From Candidatus Dadabacteria bacterium (GTDB lineage: Bacteria; Desulfobacterota_D; UBA1144; Nemesobacterales; CSP1-2), in contig JAKEHC010000034.1 in the NCBI GenBank assembly GCA_022615255.1, positions 1-24,208 of the forward strand: a stretch of DNA of 24,208 nt, read 5' to 3'. Of the stretch, positions 5,823-14,913 are shown in pieces. Position 1 is the first letter of the stretch; each line of letters starts with the position of its first letter. The notes below the pieces were generated by a model. That model had not been told where the DNA came from. It saw only the letters and a program-made list of their open reading frames with translations, and ran no database searches. Made by a program: the position numbers and the translations under genes.

Positions 5823-8459
5823 TTATAATTTCCTATTCACAATCTCAAATACCTTTCTTAAAGCCTCTCCAAGCCTCTCAGGCTTATTTCCGCCTGCCTG
5901 AGCCATGTCAGGCTTTCCACCGCCTCCGCCATCAATTATACTGGCGAGCTCTTTTACTATATTTCCAGCGTGAAATTTCTTGCTTAAATCCTTGGTAACG
6001 CCAACCAGGATATAAGCCTTGCCGTCGCTCCCGCTTCCGAGAACAGCGAGACCGGGCTTAAGTTTTTCCCTTATGTCATCCCATATCTTTCTTAGTTCGT
6101 CAGGACCTGCTTCCGAAACCTCGGCGGAAAGAACATTTATACCTTTTATCTCCTTTATATTATCAAGCAAGGTCTTTGACTTCTCGATCGTTACCTTATC
6201 TTTAAAGGATTCTAACTCCTTCCTTAACCTTTCATTTTCTTCAACCATTCTTTTAAGCCTTGATACAAAATCAGATTGATTTACCCTTAGAATATTAGAA
6301 GCCTCGATAATGGTTTCTTCCTGTTTTCTTATAAACCTCCATGCGGATTCTCCGGCTATAGCCTCTATTCTTCTCACACCGGCTGATGAGGCTGTCTCAT
6401 TTACCAGTTTAAAAAGCCCTACCTCTCCAGTTGAATGCAGATGAGTCCCGCCACACAACTCCTTGCTGTATTCACCGATGCTTACAACCCTGACCCTGTC
6501 TCCGTATTTTTCCTCAAATATAGCCGTAGCGCCGCTTTTTATGGCCTCTTCATAAGAAACGTCAACCTGCGTGAATACCCTATCGTCCCATCTAACCCTG
6601 TCGTTTATAATATCCTCCATTCTCCTTATTGTGTTGTCGTCAATAGACGAGAAGTGGGTGAAGTCAAACCTGAGCCTTTCAGGCGCCACAAGTGAGCCTG
6701 CCTGCCTGACATGAGTGCCCAGCACCTCTTTTAAAACGGCATGAAGCATGTGTGTGGTTGTATGATGTGTCTTTGCTCCGTATCTATGACGCTCATCTAC
6801 CTTTAGCTCAACATTGTCTCCAACCCATAGTGCGCCTCTTTTTACATATACTTGGTGGACAATTAAGGTTAAAAAGGGTTTCTTCGTATCCTCTACCTGG
6901 CAATGCCCAGACTCACCCTCAATAACCCCCCTATCCCCTACCTGCCCTCCGGCTTCGCCATAAAAGGGCGTTTTGTCAGTTATGAGCTCAACCCTTTCGC
7001 CCTCGCTTGCGCTGTCGACAAGCCTTCCATCCTTTATTATGGCTGTTATTCTCCCTATATCCCTTGTCTTTTCATATCCCGTGAAATTAACTATGAGCCC
7101 GCCCGATGTAAGCTCTTTGTATAAAGGCGCTAATTCTTCCTCACCGGATCCCTTCCACGCCTGCCTCGACCTCTCCCTTTGTCTCTCCATCTCTTTTTCA
7201 AATCCGATGTAATCTACATTTAATCCGCTTTCCTTAGCGATATCCTCAGTTAAATCAACCGGGAAACCATATGTATCATAGAGTTTAAATGCAACCTCAC
7301 CTGGCAGTGTTTTGTCACCCTTATGCCTTTCTACCTCGAGATTTAAAAGCTCAAGCCCCCTATCTATGGTTTCAAAGAACCTCTCTTCTTCATTCCTCAC
7401 AACCTCTCTAACAAAACCAAGCCTATCCTCCAGCTCCGGATATGCATCGCGCATTATGTCTCTTACATGGTTAGCAAGGTTAAAAAGAAAGGGCTCTTTG
7501 ATTCCGAGGGCTCTAGAGTGACGAACTGCACGCCTCAGAATCCTTCTAAGCACGTATCCCCTGCCCTCGTTTGATGGGAATACCCCGTCAGAAACTAAGA
7601 AGGTTACAGCGCGTGAATGGTCAGCAATCACCCTCATTGATACATCGAAGGATGGGTTTTCTCCATACTGTTTTCCCGTTCTTTCCTCAACGGTTGATAT
7701 TATCCCTCGAAAAAGGTCTGTCTCATAATTGCTCCCGATTCCTTGAAGCACAGCCGTTATTCTCTCAAGCCCCATACCTGTATCTATGCTAGGCTTTGGA
7801 AGCGGTTTGAGGTCTCCCGAGGAATCCCTCTCATACTGCATGAATACAAGATTCCAGAGCTCCAGATAGCGGTCGCAGTCGCATCCAACTGAACAGCTAG
7901 GCTTTCCACAACTAAACGCTTCGCCCTGATCAATTATGATTTCAGAGCATGGCCCACATGGTCCTATCTCACCCATTGCCCAGAAATTGTCCTTCTCCCC
8001 CATACGAACGATACGCTCAGGTGGAAGCCCGATCTCCCCTCTCCATATATCAAAGGCTTGATCGTCTTCTCTAAAGACCGTTACCCATAGCCTGTCTTTA
8101 GGGAGTTTAAATACATGTGTAAGAAGCTCCCAACCAAAATTGATTGCCTCACGTTTAAAATAGTCCCCGAAAGAAAAATTTCCAAGCATCTCAAAGAAGG
8201 TGTGATGCCTGCCTGTTTGGCCAACGATCTCAAGGTCATTGTGTTTTCCACCTGCGCGGACACACTTTTGGCATGACGTAGCCCTTTTATAGGAGCGCTT
8301 ATCCGCACCTAGAAAAACGTCTTTAAACTGCACCATTCCTGCGTTTGTAAAAAGGAGTGTCGGGTCGTTCTTAGGTATAAGAGAAGAGCTGCCGACAATG
8401 GTGTGACCATTCTCCTCAAAATACTTAAGAAAAATCCTTCTTATCTCAGAGGCTTTCAT
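5823..8459 (-). CDS. alaS: Alanyl-tRNA synthetase
   Basis: This enzyme charges tRNA-Ala with alanine in the cytoplasm. The 878-residue product is full length for the family and has the class II catalytic domain at the N-terminus (KASEIRRIFLKYFEENGH, then FTNAGMVQFK and GRHHTFFEMLGNFSFGD). The editing domain carries the zinc ligands H566 and H570 in HHTTTHMLH and C669 and H673 in CGGTH. The C-terminal domain has the glycine-rich GGGGGKPDMAQAGG. The ATG has a ribosome binding site (AAGG, 7 bases upstream). An extra Cys cluster near residues 184-195 lies in the catalytic half, before the conserved RYLELWNLVFMQ motif. The gene follows rlmN on the same strand after 160 bases. Confidence 0.97.
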   Translation of the reverse strand: MKASEIRRIFLKYFEENGHTIVGSSSLIPKNDPTLLFTNAGMVQFKDVFLGADKRSYKRATSCQKCVRAGGKHNDLEIVGQTGRHHTFFEMLGNFSFGDYFKREAINFGWELLTHVFKLPKDRLWVTVFREDDQAFDIWRGEIGLPPERIVRMGEKDNFWAMGEIGPCGPCSEIIIDQGEAFSCGKPSCSVGCDCDRYLELWNLVFMQYERDSSGDLKPLPKPSIDTGMGLERITAVLQGIGSNYETDLFRGIISTVEERTGKQYGENPSFDVSMRVIADHSRAVTFLVSDGVFPSNEGRGYVLRRILRRAVRHSRALGIKEPFLFNLANHVRDIMRDAYPELEDRLGFVREVVRNEEERFFETIDRGLELLNLEVERHKGDKTLPGEVAFKLYDTYGFPVDLTEDIAKESGLNVDYIGFEKEMERQRERSRQAWKGSGEEELAPLYKELTSGGLIVNFTGYEKTRDIGRITAIIKDGRLVDSASEGERVELITDKTPFYGEAGGQVGDRGVIEGESGHCQVEDTKKPFLTLIVHQVYVKRGALWVGDNVELKVDERHRYGAKTHHTTTHMLHAVLKEVLGTHVRQAGSLVAPERLRFDFTHFSSIDDNTIRRMEDIINDRVRWDDRVFTQVDVSYEEAIKSGATAIFEEKYGDRVRVVSIGEYSKELCGGTHLHSTGEVGLFKLVNETASSAGVRRIEAIAGESAWRFIRKQEETIIEASNILRVNQSDFVSRLKRMVEENERLRKELESFKDKVTIEKSKTLLDNIKEIKGINVLSAEVSEAGPDELRKIWDDIREKLKPGLAVLGSGSDGKAYILVGVTKDLSKKFHAGNIVKELASIIDGGGGGKPDMAQAGGNKPERLGEALRKVFEIVNRKL

Positions 8460-8619
8460 TTCTTTACCTTATAATGATTCAACCAGATGGGTGAATCGCC
8501 CATAATACAACATCCCTGAGACTAATTATACCAATAAACTAAACACTATGCATTAGTAGCACCTTCAGCATCAGGCTCTATAGGATATAAATTAAAGTGC
8601 CCTTTTATAATAATTTATC

Positions 8620-9696
8620 TTACTTTAATTTCCCTGAGAATTTGGAGGGCTTAATATTCTTGAATGGGTAATCCGCCGCAAGCTGTCCGCACGCCCCTAA
8701 TATATCGCGTCCGCGATTCTTCCTAATCCTTACATTGATGCCGTAGGAGATAAGAGCCTTCTGAAATCCAAACACTCTTTCTTCAGCTGGCGATTTATAT
8801 GGGAGTGGATCAGCCTCATTAAATGGAATAAGGTTCACCTTGCACTTTACCCCCATAAGGAGTTCGCCGAGCCTCCTTGCATCTTCATCAGAATCATTCA
8901 CATTCTCAATTAATACATACTCAAACGTGAGGGTTTTTCTCTTGGGTATCGGGAACCTCGCGCTTTCTTCGATAAGCTCCTTTATCGGATACCTTTTATT
9001 AATAGGCATTATTTCATCTCTCAGATCGTCTCTTGCAGCGTTAAGCGAGACAGAAAGATTAACGGAGATTTGTTCACCAAGCTCTTTTATCTTTGGAACT
9101 ATTCCTGAGGTGGAGACAGTGATTTTTTTTGGAGAAAACCCTATAAAATCCGGATTTGTGAAGGTTTTCAAGGCCTTTACTGTGCTTTCAAGGTTATCAA
9201 GGGGTTCACCCATCCCCATAAAGACGATATTAGTAATAGATTGGTTATTAAGATTATTAACCCCGATATACTGATCCAATATCTCTGACGGGTCAAGGTT
9301 TCTTATCCGTCCGATTCTTCCAGTGAGGCAAAAGGTGCAATCAAGAGCGCATCCGACCTGGGTAGAGACACATAGCGTAGCCCTTCCATTTTCCGGAATT
9401 AAAACGCTTTCAATCCGGTTTCCGTCAAAGAGCTCGAAAACGTACTTTTTCGTCCCATCAGAAGAAACCCGCTCGAGAGGCGGTTTCAAATATGATATCT
9501 TAGCCACGACACCTAGACCGGCTCTAAGACCATTAGGAAGGTCAGTCATCTCGTCGAATGAGGTCACGCGCCTTTTATAAACCCATTTAGCTAACTGGAC
9601 CGCGCGATAAGGCTTTTCACCAAGGTTTATGATGAAATCCTCTAGTTCTTTAGGGCTTAGGTCTTTAATATTAACTACATTCATCAACCGATTCAT
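8620..9696 (-). CDS. rlmN: 23S rRNA (A2503-C2)/tRNA (A37-C2) methyltransferase RlmN
   Basis: This radical SAM enzyme methylates C2 of adenosine 2503 in 23S rRNA and of A37 in some tRNAs. The 358-residue protein has the iron-sulfur motif C-x3-C-x2-C at C116, C120 and C123, the upstream C109, and the methyl-carrying C336 in GACGQLAAD, which corresponds to the second essential Cys of the family. It also has the GEP motif (MGMGEPLDN) that follows the radical SAM core. Two start codons compete: the ATG at 9696 and another four codons later. Neither has a strong ribosome binding site. Absence of the Cfr-type signature and normal length favour RlmN over the resistance enzyme Cfr, but the two are homologous. 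Confidence 0.93.
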   Translation of the reverse strand: MNRLMNVVNIKDLSPKELEDFIINLGEKPYRAVQLAKWVYKRRVTSFDEMTDLPNGLRAGLGVVAKISYLKPPLERVSSDGTKKYVFELFDGNRIESVLIPENGRATLCVSTQVGCALDCTFCLTGRIGRIRNLDPSEILDQYIGVNNLNNQSITNIVFMGMGEPLDNLESTVKALKTFTNPDFIGFSPKKITVSTSGIVPKIKELGEQISVNLSVSLNAARDDLRDEIMPINKRYPIKELIEESARFPIPKRKTLTFEYVLIENVNDSDEDARRLGELLMGVKCKVNLIPFNEADPLPYKSPAEERVFGFQKALISYGINVRIRKNRGRDILGACGQLAADYPFKNIKPSKFSGKLK

Positions 9697-9779
9697 CCAT
9701 ATAAGGGCTTATCAAAATAATAACAAAGCCTTTTTAATTGATAATAAGGGTTAGATTGTGTTATACATTCAACTAATCC

Positions 9780-9799
9780 TAATATTAATAGTAATATTA
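9780..9799. repeat. Paired TAATATTA palindromes
   Basis: TAATATTA occurs twice, separated by ATAG. As each copy is itself palindromic, the site is both a direct and an inverted repeat. It lies in the 220-base gap between rlmN and the cyclase-like gene. It could be an operator or simply AT-rich DNA. Confidence 0.3.
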
Positions 9800-9916
9800 A
9801 CATTTAATGAGAGGGGCTCAAAATGATGAAGTGCTGTGATTCAAGAAATGTGATAGCTACCAGTCTTACCGCTAGCAGGCACAGGTGATTTATGCAAGTT
9901 CATGTAATTCTTACTC

Positions 9917-11149
9917 CTATAACTGTATTACCCCTTCTTCTACAGCCAAGATTGAGAATGACGTTCCGTGTTTTACCTCTATCTCCTTGGCATCAACGTA
10001 GTCGCTTATGAGTTTATATACCTCGGATGAAACAAGAACCTTCCAAAGAGGTGCGTCTTTAGAGATCTCACGTGCAAGATTTACCACCTCCTTTACGCCC
10101 TGAGGTATGCCCGACACTGAATAAAACTGCACAGCCTTTGCTCCAATTCCTATTTTTCCTTTTATTGGGTCCTTACCCTCGACCACCCTTTTTCTATTCA
10201 TACTTCCAAGCACCTGCAGCACCTCAACAGCAGCGCACACAGCCCTTAGCTCAGGCTTATCCTGCTCGTCCGGAACGTTAAAAAGAGCGACGATTTCATC
10301 CTGAAGTAGCGCCTCTATAACCCCGCCGTAATCGGATACAATAGATGAAGCCGCTTTTCTATACTCCGTGACGAAAGATGAGAACTCAGCGGTGCCAAGC
10401 CTTCCAGATACCTCCTCGAAGCCTGAAATCTTAGCAATTAAAGCGGTAACCATCCTAAGCCTAGCCTCTTCTTTCTTTTCAGAGATAATCACAGTTGGTT
10501 GAAACCTCTGGGTTTCTCTAGCCGTTTCCTCCCTTCTCCTAAGCTGATCAACCATCTGGTTGAAACTCTCAAAAAGTCTTATCATCAAAACGTCTTTCTC
10601 AATCGCTTTTTCAATATCAAGTCTGGCGGTGAAATCCCCACGCGAAACACGCTTGATTGCGTTAATGACCCTCTCAAAGTAAGTATTCTGATCTCTAGTA
10701 AAGAAAATAAGAATCGTTAAGATGGAAACTACTGAGAAGAAAGCTCCTATTACCACGCTCCATAAGAGTGAGTGAAAAATAAAAGTTTTATTCCCCATTT
10801 CCCTCAATCCAACTATAACAGTATTTTCATCAACAGTAGGAAAATTGAACTTCTTTATTCCGATGAAGCTCTCCTTTCCAAGGCTATCTATTATAATTCC
10901 ATTCTTATCTAAAAGCTTTATATACGCAATGTCAGACCTCGCATTGAGCACATCCCTAGCAAGCACAGTAAAATCCTTTCTGCCTTCAAACAGTTTTTCT
11001 ATTTCCCGAGCTTGATACACGAAAAATTCGGAGGAATTAAAATAAGAATTAAAGAGTGAGACAACAGCAGATAAGATAATTAATATCAAAGAAATGACTA
11101 TGCACTCTTTAGCCTTAGTGCCTAAAAGACCTAGGTTGTGCCTATACAC
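9917..11149 (-). CDS. HAMP membrane protein, degenerate class III cyclase domain
   Basis: The 410-residue protein has a membrane helix (about 16-34), an extracytoplasmic sensor region (about 35-123), a second helix (about 124-150), a HAMP linker (about 151-205) and a C-terminal domain (about 228-400) with the fold pattern of adenylate/guanylate cyclases. The first metal-binding Asp of the family (FxDIxGF) is Lys240 in LIAKISGF, while the second is kept as Asp284 in LLQDEIVALF. The later substrate-contact motif is also altered (VNLAREIS, where N-x3-R is expected). The domain is therefore probably inactive and may serve as a dimerisation or signalling module. The start is a GTG with AAAGGAG 10 bases upstream. 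It stands alone between rlmN and rpmA; its signal and output are unknown. Confidence 0.8.
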   Translation of the reverse strand: MYRHNLGLLGTKAKECIVISLILIILSAVVSLFNSYFNSSEFFVYQAREIEKLFEGRKDFTVLARDVLNARSDIAYIKLLDKNGIIIDSLGKESFIGIKKFNFPTVDENTVIVGLREMGNKTFIFHSLLWSVVIGAFFSVVSILTILIFFTRDQNTYFERVINAIKRVSRGDFTARLDIEKAIEKDVLMIRLFESFNQMVDQLRRREETARETQRFQPTVIISEKKEEARLRMVTALIAKISGFEEVSGRLGTAEFSSFVTEYRKAASSIVSDYGGVIEALLQDEIVALFNVPDEQDKPELRAVCAAVEVLQVLGSMNRKRVVEGKDPIKGKIGIGAKAVQFYSVSGIPQGVKEVVNLAREISKDAPLWKVLVSSEVYKLISDYVDAKEIEVKHGTSFSILAVEEGVIQL

Positions 11150-11375
11150 TTTTTACCAACTCCTTTAAGCCATAATAATTAAGGAAAGGATTTTGTGTGA
11201 CCATAGGGTCTCTTCAAATAATATCTTTATCACCTATTTAGCTATGATTCAAGCCCTATGTGAAGGGTTTAATTGATTTGGAAAATACAGCGATTAAACA
11301 ACACTAAATCAGCATATTAGGTTTAATTGAGTAACTTCAGAACCCGAATAATTCAATTCAGTTGTTCATGAATAC

Positions 11376-11636
11376 TCAACTTGTACGGGGTTCCACACTA
11401 ACCCTTGTTCTATCCTTACCCAGCCTCTCAAATTTTACAACCCCGTCAACGAGTGAAAAAAGAGTGAAATCCCTTCCGAGTCCTACGTTCTCACCGGGAT
11501 GAAATTTAGTTCCTCTCTGTCTCGCTATTATGTTGCCAGCCTTAACAGGCTCCCCGCCAAATCTTTTCACTCCCAACCTTCTGCCTTCGCTATCCCTTCC
11601 GTTTCTTGAGCTTCCTCCACCTTTTTTATGCGCCAT
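11376..11636 (-). CDS. rpmA: 50S ribosomal protein L27
   Basis: This is L27, a component of the large ribosomal subunit whose N-terminal tail reaches towards the peptidyl transferase centre. The 86-residue product starts MAHKKGGGSSRNGRDSEG, the family signature, with no N-terminal extension requiring cleavage such as is seen in Firmicutes. It contains the expected NIIARQRGTKFHPGENVG segment. An AGGAGGTGAGG ribosome binding site precedes the ATG. It follows rplU by 12 bases in the usual rplU-rpmA operon, so the two are co-translated. Confidence 0.97.
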   Translation of the reverse strand: MAHKKGGGSSRNGRDSEGRRLGVKRFGGEPVKAGNIIARQRGTKFHPGENVGLGRDFTLFSLVDGVVKFERLGKDRTRVSVEPRTS

Positions 11637-11648
11637 CTACCTCACCTC

Positions 11649-11963
11649 CTAGCCTTTAACCTCTGTTATTCTTATTGAAGTATAAATTTGACGATGCCCC
11701 TTCTTCCTTCTGTATCCCTTTTTCCTTTTAAACTTAAATACAGTTATCTTTTCCCCTTTTAGATGACGGAGTATCTCACCCTTAACAGTAGAATCAGCAA
11801 CCAAAGGAGAACCCAATTTATTTCCCTTCTCGGCATCAGAAACCATAAGGACTTGATTGAATTCAACGTAATCGCCTGGGTTTCCCTTGATTTTTTCAAC
11901 ATTTATAATGTCGCCTTCTTTCACTCTAAACTGCTTTCCACCGGTTTTTATAACTGCCTGCAT
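11649..11963 (-). CDS. rplU: 50S ribosomal protein L21
   Basis: This is L21, which binds 23S rRNA in the large subunit. The product is 104 residues, starts MQAVIKTGGKQFRVKEGD and has the basic motif FKRKKGYRRKKGHRQ near the C-terminus. The open frame extends to a TTG at 11987, but the ATG at 11963 is chosen because a near-perfect AGGAGGT lies 7 bases before it and the family starts with M-[QY]-A-V-[IV]-x-T-G-G-K-Q. First gene of the rplU-rpmA operon. Confidence 0.96.
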   Translation of the reverse strand: MQAVIKTGGKQFRVKEGDIINVEKIKGNPGDYVEFNQVLMVSDAEKGNKLGSPLVADSTVKGEILRHLKGEKITVFKFKRKKGYRRKKGHRQIYTSIRITEVKG

Positions 11964-11991
11964 TTCTAGACCTCCTGGATAAAACAACTAA

Positions 11992-12021
11992 ATTGTTGCC
12001 TGATTTCTTTTTCTTTGTCAA
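11992..12021 (-). promoter_or_regulatory. Candidate rplU-rpmA promoter
   Basis: A perfect -35 TTGACA (12021-12016), an 18-base spacer and a weaker -10 AACAAT (11997-11992) lie on the minus strand and would start the transcript near 11985, about 20 bases before the rplU ATG. Four of six -10 bases match, so this is tentative. Confidence 0.4.
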
Positions 12022-12086
12022 ATTCTTATGTGCTGAATCGTGATCATTATTTCTATATATCGCCCGCGAGTTTCAACATACGGTCT

Positions 12087-12626
12087 TCAGTTAACCAACT
12101 GGAACAGAGATAGTAGAGTATACTTTGAACCCTGAGGGCTAAGCTCGCTTTTCATAACTGCGATTTGAGTAATTAAAAAAGGATTATGAGTAGGTAAAGC
12201 TAGAGACCCCTTTGACCTTGCTCTTCCTTTAACTCTTCCCACGGTTATATGAGGGTCAAATGTGCGTATTTCTTTTTTAAAACCAATCGTCTCGAGCCCT
12301 TCTTCAATTTCAGTTTGAAGCCTCATAAGCTCACGGTTCTTAGATAAGCCGATAAAAAGTACACGGGGGTTTCTGAGATTCGGAAACCCTTCTAAGCCCG
12401 AGATTGTCATCTCAAACGGGGAATAAACCTGAAGTATCTCTTTTAAAATATCCTCGATCTTCCCTACTATCGACCCTTCTATCTCTCCCAAAAATTTAAG
12501 TGTTACATGGAGCTTATTGTAGTTCTCCCATTTTACCCCTTCCCACTGAGGTTTTATCTCCAGTATATATCTATTGATTTTTTCCTTTATTTCTTCAGGA
12601 ATATGCGCTGCGATAAAAACCCTCAA
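12087..12626 (-). CDS. thpR: RNA 2',3'-cyclic phosphodiesterase / 2'-5' RNA ligase
   Basis: A member of the 2H phosphoesterase superfamily that acts on 2',3'-cyclic phosphate ends of RNA; older annotations call it LigT. The 179-residue product has both H-x-T motifs: H40-V-T42 in KLHVTLKFLGE and H126-I-T128 in FDPHITVGRVK. The open frame reaches a GTG at 12644, but the TTG at 12626 is preferred because the protein then begins MRVFIAAHIPEE, as typical family members do, and TAGGG lies 8 bases upstream. It lies between a JAMM-type gene and rplU on the same strand. The physiological substrate is unknown. Confidence 0.9.
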   Translation of the reverse strand: MRVFIAAHIPEEIKEKINRYILEIKPQWEGVKWENYNKLHVTLKFLGEIEGSIVGKIEDILKEILQVYSPFEMTISGLEGFPNLRNPRVLFIGLSKNRELMRLQTEIEEGLETIGFKKEIRTFDPHITVGRVKGRARSKGSLALPTHNPFLITQIAVMKSELSPQGSKYTLLSLFQLVN

Positions 12627-12659
12627 ATAGGAAAACCCTAGCACAAAAAAGTTAAATCG

Positions 12660-13169
12660 TTAATTTTCTATGACTAAACAAAAGGGGCACTTTATCTGTA
12701 TTCTTTTTGTCTTATTCTCTTCATAATTATAAGCCGAGATCTTGAAATGGAAATCGTTAAGGGTGCCTGAAATAGTGCCATCCTGATTTTCTCTCCATTT
12801 TACTGAATGCTCATTGTCGTTAATCGCTACAATCATGTAGAGCTTTCCCTGTTTCATGTCGTTTATATCTAGAGAACTCGGTTTTGGAATCCCTTTAAGT
12901 GAGCCATACTGTGGATGAGAATGAAAATCACCCAAGAGTTCAAGCTTATCAAATTTTGGAAGAACGCATTCAATTCGACTGTGTCTAAAATGGTTTGGTG
13001 ATACACCGTTTCTCATCCGCTTCGCGCTCTGATAGGCAACGCTATACTCAACTATATACCTATCCTCGAGCTTGTAGCCAAGGAGAAGCCCCAAGCACTC
13101 TTTTTTATAAACCTCAATCGAACCTAGAACGAGCCCCATGAAAGCCGCCTCAGAAAGAAAAACCTTCAT
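12660..13169 (-). CDS. JAMM/MPN-domain metalloprotease-like protein
   Basis: This 169-residue single-domain protein has the JAMM zinc motif: Glu24 in KKECLGLLLG, His83 and His85 in DFHSHP, and S-x2-D (Ser98, Asp101) in KPSSLDIND. Members of this superfamily cleave isopeptide or peptide bonds next to ubiquitin-like folds or process sulfur-carrier proteins. The loop between HSHP and the Ser is a few residues longer than usual. A CPFC knuckle (161-164) ends the protein and may bind a second metal. The ATG has AGGAG 7 bases upstream. It is followed closely by thpR (33 bases to its TTG), so the two are probably co-transcribed. No ubiquitin-like or E1/E2-like partner is encoded nearby, and the substrate is unknown. 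Confidence 0.85.
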   Translation of the reverse strand: MKVFLSEAAFMGLVLGSIEVYKKECLGLLLGYKLEDRYIVEYSVAYQSAKRMRNGVSPNHFRHSRIECVLPKFDKLELLGDFHSHPQYGSLKGIPKPSSLDINDMKQGKLYMIVAINDNEHSVKWRENQDGTISGTLNDFHFKISAYNYEENKTKRIQIKCPFCLVIEN

Positions 13170-13417
13170 ACTAAACTCCTATTTTGCTGTTTGGATGATA
13201 AACAGAGTTCTAGCTATGAAAAGTAGAACTAATGTTGTCTAAAGGAATTGTAAAGGGTTTTTAGAATTTATCAAGGAAAGAAACAGGTTGCATTCCTAAT
13301 CATCTTTAATCATTACATTTTTACAAATAAACTGTACCCTTCATAGGATCAGATATCGCCAATGACGATGGTATAGGTAGTAGTTTAATCGGTTAGCAAT
13401 TATCCACTCTTTATAGC

Positions 13418-14683
13418 TTACCTGCACCAGGTCGGGAATGATTTGCCGCCGTCTCTGGTAAGTGGACGCTGGTTCTCACCGTTCAAGTACATCATATAAA
13501 TGTTTTTTGCCCCGCTCCTTGTCGAACTAAAGGCTATATAATGCCCATCTGGAGACCAGGACGGGTTTTCATTTCTTCTCCCGCCCCTTGTGAGTTTCTG
13601 AACATCCGAGCCATCAGGGTTTACTGTAAAGATATTCGCCTCACCGCCCTCCACCCTCACAAACGATATCCTATTGACACCAATATTAGGAGACCATGTA
13701 GGATCCGTGTTATAGCCGCCAGAGGTAATCCTTCTAGGATTGCCACCGCTAGAGCTCATTATATACACCTGTGGAGAGCCGGACCTATCGGAAACAAACG
13801 CTATCTGCCCACCATCTGGAGACCATGTAGGGGAAACATCTATCGCATGATGACTGGTTAGATTGACTGCTCCAGTTCCATCCGCATTTGCAACGAATAT
13901 ATCTCCATTTGCGCTATAAGCTATTCTCCTGCCATTAGGAGACCATTCTGGACTCTGCTCAAGCTTGAGACCGCGGGTAAGCCTCCTCTCTTCCACCCTT
14001 GGGGCAAGTGTAATGACATAAATATCCTGGCTCCATACCTTATCTGAATTGAATATAACCTTTGTTCCATCCGGAGAGCAATGAGGGGAGAGAATGTTTG
14101 AGCCATGCCTGGTAAGCTTTTTTGCATTATGCCCGTCATAATCCATTATATAAAGTTCTTTTTTCTTCCCGCTTCCTGAAACATACACTATCTTCGATGT
14201 GAAAAAGCCGTCTATTCCAGTAAGCTCTTTCATCACTGCGTTTGCAAACCTATGAGCCGCATCCCTAACCCTCCCCGGATCCGCCTCGTAAGAGCGCCCT
14301 AAAAGCTCTTTTTCCTGCACGACGTCAAATAGTCTTATGGCAATGTTTATTCTATCCCCTGATGATTGATACTCGCCCTTTATGAGCGCTTCTCCTCCCG
14401 CATTGAAATAAGCCTGAAAGTCTATATTAGTACTCCCAGTTCCGCCTACGCCGCTTCCATCATCAACATCAAAAAAGCCGGCGTTCAAGAGATCATTTCT
14501 TAAAACATTAATAAATTCGCGAGCCTTTCCGTCACTACCGCCTATGTTTGTCAGATCCGGGACAAAAACAGAGATCTTTTTTATGATAGGTCCCTGAATA
14601 GGGGGAATGATTATCCTAGCAAAGATGTCGTGTGAAAAAAAGACTAATATCGCTAAGCCTGCAATTAATATTTTATATCTCAT
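13418..14683 (-). CDS. tolB: Tol-Pal system translocation protein TolB
   Basis: TolB is a periplasmic beta-propeller that links Pal to the Tol inner-membrane complex during outer-membrane constriction. The 421-residue product has an N-terminal signal peptide (basic MRYK, hydrophobic ILIAGLAILVFF, probable cleavage after FA near 22), a TolB N-terminal alpha/beta domain (about 35-165), then a C-terminal propeller of PD40/WD40-like units with the repeated text SPDG/SPNG and PTWSPDGGQIAFVSD. A TATAAT at 14718-14713 on the minus strand, about 30 bases before the ATG, could be its -10, though no good -35 is seen. tolQ, tolR, tolA and pal are not in the window, so tolB is separated from the usual cluster. 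Confidence 0.94.
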   Translation of the reverse strand: MRYKILIAGLAILVFFSHDIFARIIIPPIQGPIIKKISVFVPDLTNIGGSDGKAREFINVLRNDLLNAGFFDVDDGSGVGGTGSTNIDFQAYFNAGGEALIKGEYQSSGDRINIAIRLFDVVQEKELLGRSYEADPGRVRDAAHRFANAVMKELTGIDGFFTSKIVYVSGSGKKKELYIMDYDGHNAKKLTRHGSNILSPHCSPDGTKVIFNSDKVWSQDIYVITLAPRVEERRLTRGLKLEQSPEWSPNGRRIAYSANGDIFVANADGTGAVNLTSHHAIDVSPTWSPDGGQIAFVSDRSGSPQVYIMSSSGGNPRRITSGGYNTDPTWSPNIGVNRISFVRVEGGEANIFTVNPDGSDVQKLTRGGRRNENPSWSPDGHYIAFSSTRSGAKNIYMMYLNGENQRPLTRDGGKSFPTWCR

Positions 14684-14913
14684 AATTTTCCCGTTTTATT
14701 TTTTTCCGTATTATTATAAAGACAAAAAGGTGAATTACTAGGGTATTTTTTATAAATATGTCTTACACCCTGATCAAATAAATTACCCATCACGTATCAA
14801 ATTGAATAACAACTGAGATGATTATATGATAGGAACATACATGATAGGCATGGAATTCGAACGGCCTCTATTTCCTCTCACGCTTTTATTTGATCACCAG
14901 ATGAAAAACCATC

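Noticed and set aside
11150..11375. Possible regulatory RNA or terminator between rpmA and the cyclase-like gene
   Set aside because: Only short repeats are present (GACC-CTAT-GGTC at about 11199-11210 and two copies of GGTTTAATTGA); no stable hairpin with a U-tract and no RNA family pattern.
13170..13417. Search for a tRNA, small RNA or small gene between tolB and the JAMM gene
   Set aside because: No cloverleaf, no ribosome binding site with an open frame, and no convincing promoter could be found by eye.
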